This document shows positions 5,307 through 6,527 of a stretch of DNA of 6,527 nt, piece after piece. This DNA comes from Saprospiraceae bacterium UBA7328 (GTDB lineage Bacteria; Bacteroidota; Bacteroidia; Chitinophagales; Saprospiraceae): assembly GCA_002471345.1 (NCBI GenBank), contig DKPS01000045.1:1-6527 (forward strand). The letters are read 5' to 3'. A model generated the notes under the pieces. That model saw only the letters and a list, made by a program, of their open reading frames with translations. It did no database searches and was not told where the DNA came from. Position 1 is the first letter of the stretch. Each line of letters starts with the position of its first letter. The position numbers and the translations under genes were made by a program.

Positions 5307-6038
5307 ATGATTACCTCTTATTTGCGAGGCGTATTCTCATACCTCGATGCATTTAGTTATATAAGAAAAAATAGCCTCACCAGATACTATTGGTATTGTG
5401 GAATTATAGGGTTATTTATTTTGTCAGGCCTTTACTTATTAAGTTCTCTAATCTCTCCCCATATATCATCTTATCTGCTTTCACTTATCGATTACGATTC
5501 GGACTGGGCAGTAAGGGTTTCTTCGTTTATTGTAAAATCTGCAATTATAATTTTTCTATTTATAATTTACAAGTACTTCGTGTTAATAGCGACATCGCCG
5601 CTAATGAGTAAATTGTCAGAGGATATTGAAAGTAATTTAGATGGAGATTTTATATCTCTACCATTTTCATTTAAAAAAGCTATTTCAGATATTTTTAGGT
5701 CCTTGAGGTTATCACTCAGGAATGTCTTTAGAGAATTGACTTACACATTGTTAATTTTTATTGTTGGATTGTTTCCTCTGTTTACTATAGCCACAACACC
5801 TTTTATATTTTTGGTTCAAGCATATTTTGCAGGGTTTGGTAATATGGATTTTTATTTGGAACGATATTTTAATACTGGAAAAACGATAGAATATGTGAGA
5901 TCTAATAAGTTCTTTGCAGCTGGAAATGGGACTCCGTACATGCTTCTTTTGGCTGTTCCAGTGATTGGAGTTTTCTTTGCACCGGTATTAGGGGCAACTT
6001 CGGCTACTTTAGAAGTGCATAAAAGATTAAATTATTAA
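5307..6038 (+). CDS. EI24/CysZ-like integral membrane protein
   Basis: The product is 243 residues with hydrophobic segments at about 29-50, 73-95, 145-176 (long, perhaps a helical pair or re-entrant) and 209-232. The conserved family signature after the second segment is present: YKYFVLIATSPLMSKLSEDIE (residues 88-108), with the SPLMSKLSEDIE part most diagnostic. This matches the EI24 domain family, which includes CysZ, a sulfate permease of proteobacteria, and the eukaryotic etoposide-induced 2.4 protein. Bacteroidota members are widespread and mostly uncharacterised, and no sulfur-assimilation gene is nearby, so sulfate transport should not be assumed. The ATG at 5307 gives a short amphipathic N-terminus (YLRGVFSYLDAFSYI) typical of the family. 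A possible promoter and a palindrome lie just upstream. The gene converges on a response regulator gene, with 19 bases between the stops. Confidence 0.87.
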   Translation: MITSYLRGVFSYLDAFSYIRKNSLTRYYWYCGIIGLFILSGLYLLSSLISPHISSYLLSLIDYDSDWAVRVSSFIVKSAIIIFLFIIYKYFVLIATSPLMSKLSEDIESNLDGDFISLPFSFKKAISDIFRSLRLSLRNVFRELTYTLLIFIVGLFPLFTIATTPFIFLVQAYFAGFGNMDFYLERYFNTGKTIEYVRSNKFFAAGNGTPYMLLLAVPVIGVFFAPVLGATSATLEVHKRLNY

Positions 6039-6057
6039 TTGAGTTTGTAAGCTTTAG

Positions 6058-6527
6058 TTAATCTAATAGAACCAACTTGTATCCTATTCCTCTTTCGGTT
6101 TGAATTAAAGATTTTATGTCTTTTCCTTTGAGCGCTTTTCTTAAGGAGGTAATGTGATTATCCACTGTTCTGGAATTAGGAAATGTGTTATAATTCCAGA
6201 CATGAGCATAAAGCTCTTCTCTACTTAATACTCTGTTCTTATTCTCATAAAGATATTTCATAAGAGCGGCCTCTTTTTGATTCATCTTATGTGTGCCGGT
6301 TATATTTGAAATTGTATTCGAAGTAAAATTGATTATATTGTTCAGAATATTTATTTCTTCTGCCTCTCCATGATTATTTCTGTGGCTTTTTAACTGCTTG
6401 TTTATTCTTAGAAGAAGTTCCTCATAATTGAATGGTTTGGCCATATAGTCATCTGCTCCAGCTTTAAGTCCCTTTATCTTATCTGAAGATTGATCAAGTG
6501 CTGACAGCATAATGATCGGAAGTTCGG
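6058..6527 (-). CDS. OmpR/PhoB-family DNA-binding response regulator (5' end outside window)
   Basis: The minus-strand frame is open to the window edge, so the N-terminal part is missing; an ATG at 6510 is internal. The visible 155 residues start with the end of the receiver domain: ELPIIMLSA, containing the conserved switch Ser, then GLKAGADDYMAKPFNYEELLLRI, containing the conserved Lys of KPF. The phosphorylated Asp lies outside the window. After a linker (about 46-75) comes a complete winged-helix domain: MNQKEAALMKYLYENKNRVLSREELYAHVW, the recognition-helix region SRTVDNHITSLRKAL, and the wing IQTERGIGYKLVL. As a family it would act as a two-component transcription regulator in the cytoplasm, activated by a sensor kinase. 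The kinase is not in the window, and the target genes cannot be deduced. Confidence 0.95.
   Translation of the reverse strand, partial: ELPIIMLSALDQSSDKIKGLKAGADDYMAKPFNYEELLLRINKQLKSHRNNHGEAEEINILNNIINFTSNTISNITGTHKMNQKEAALMKYLYENKNRVLSREELYAHVWNYNTFPNSRTVDNHITSLRKALKGKDIKSLIQTERGIGYKLVLLD

Noticed and set aside
5390..5611. Plus-strand open frame of 73 codons in another frame inside the EI24-like gene
   Set aside because: It overlaps conserved membrane segments and the SPLMSKLSEDIE motif of the real gene, and has no features of its own.
6024..6064. Inverted repeat AGATTAA / TTAATCT spanning the convergent gene ends as a bidirectional terminator
   Set aside because: The arms are seven AT-rich base pairs separated by 27 bases, with no T run next to the stem; too weak to call.

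Overview
The window is AT-rich chromosomal DNA that looks like Bacteroidota, probably a Cytophagales-type marine or soil gliding bacterium (the rank below phylum is inference). Three things support this. The first gene ends in the type B sorting domain of the type IX secretion system, which is confined to this phylum. Intergenic regions carry the Bacteroidota-type promoter (TTG, about 21 bases, then TAnnTTTG) and no convincing Shine-Dalgarno sequences. The S16 protein carries a long C-terminal extension, as is common in this phylum.

Layout, left to right. Bases 2-1966 (+) are the 3' part of a large secreted multi-PKD-domain protein that begins outside the window. Bases 1967-2092 hold weak terminator-like hairpins and a very good promoter. 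Bases 2093-2452 (+) are rplS (ribosomal protein L19), followed by a small terminator that overlaps its stop codon. Bases 2498-2896 (+) encode a small unrecognised lipoprotein. Bases 2897-3026 hold a hairpin, a second good promoter and a structured leader with a possible 15-codon upstream reading frame. Bases 3027-3749 (+) are rpsP (ribosomal protein S16) with a 150-residue tail. Bases 3824-5206 (+) encode a 460-residue soluble, mostly helical protein that I do not recognise. Bases 5307-6038 (+) encode an EI24/CysZ-like membrane protein. Bases 6058-6527 (-) are the 3' part of an OmpR/PhoB-type response regulator, convergent with the EI24 gene and running off the right edge.

The two ribosomal protein genes each have their own promoter and are separated by a lipoprotein gene. 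rimM and trmD, which commonly lie between or beside rpsP and rplS, are absent. The other genes share no obvious pathway: cell-surface protein, translation, envelope membrane protein and signal transduction. No mobile element, CRISPR array, tRNA or rRNA is visible, and no intergenic gap exceeds about 130 bases. I see no clear new multi-gene system. The points most worth a second look are the unrecognised 460-residue protein, the S16 tail, and the rpsP leader.
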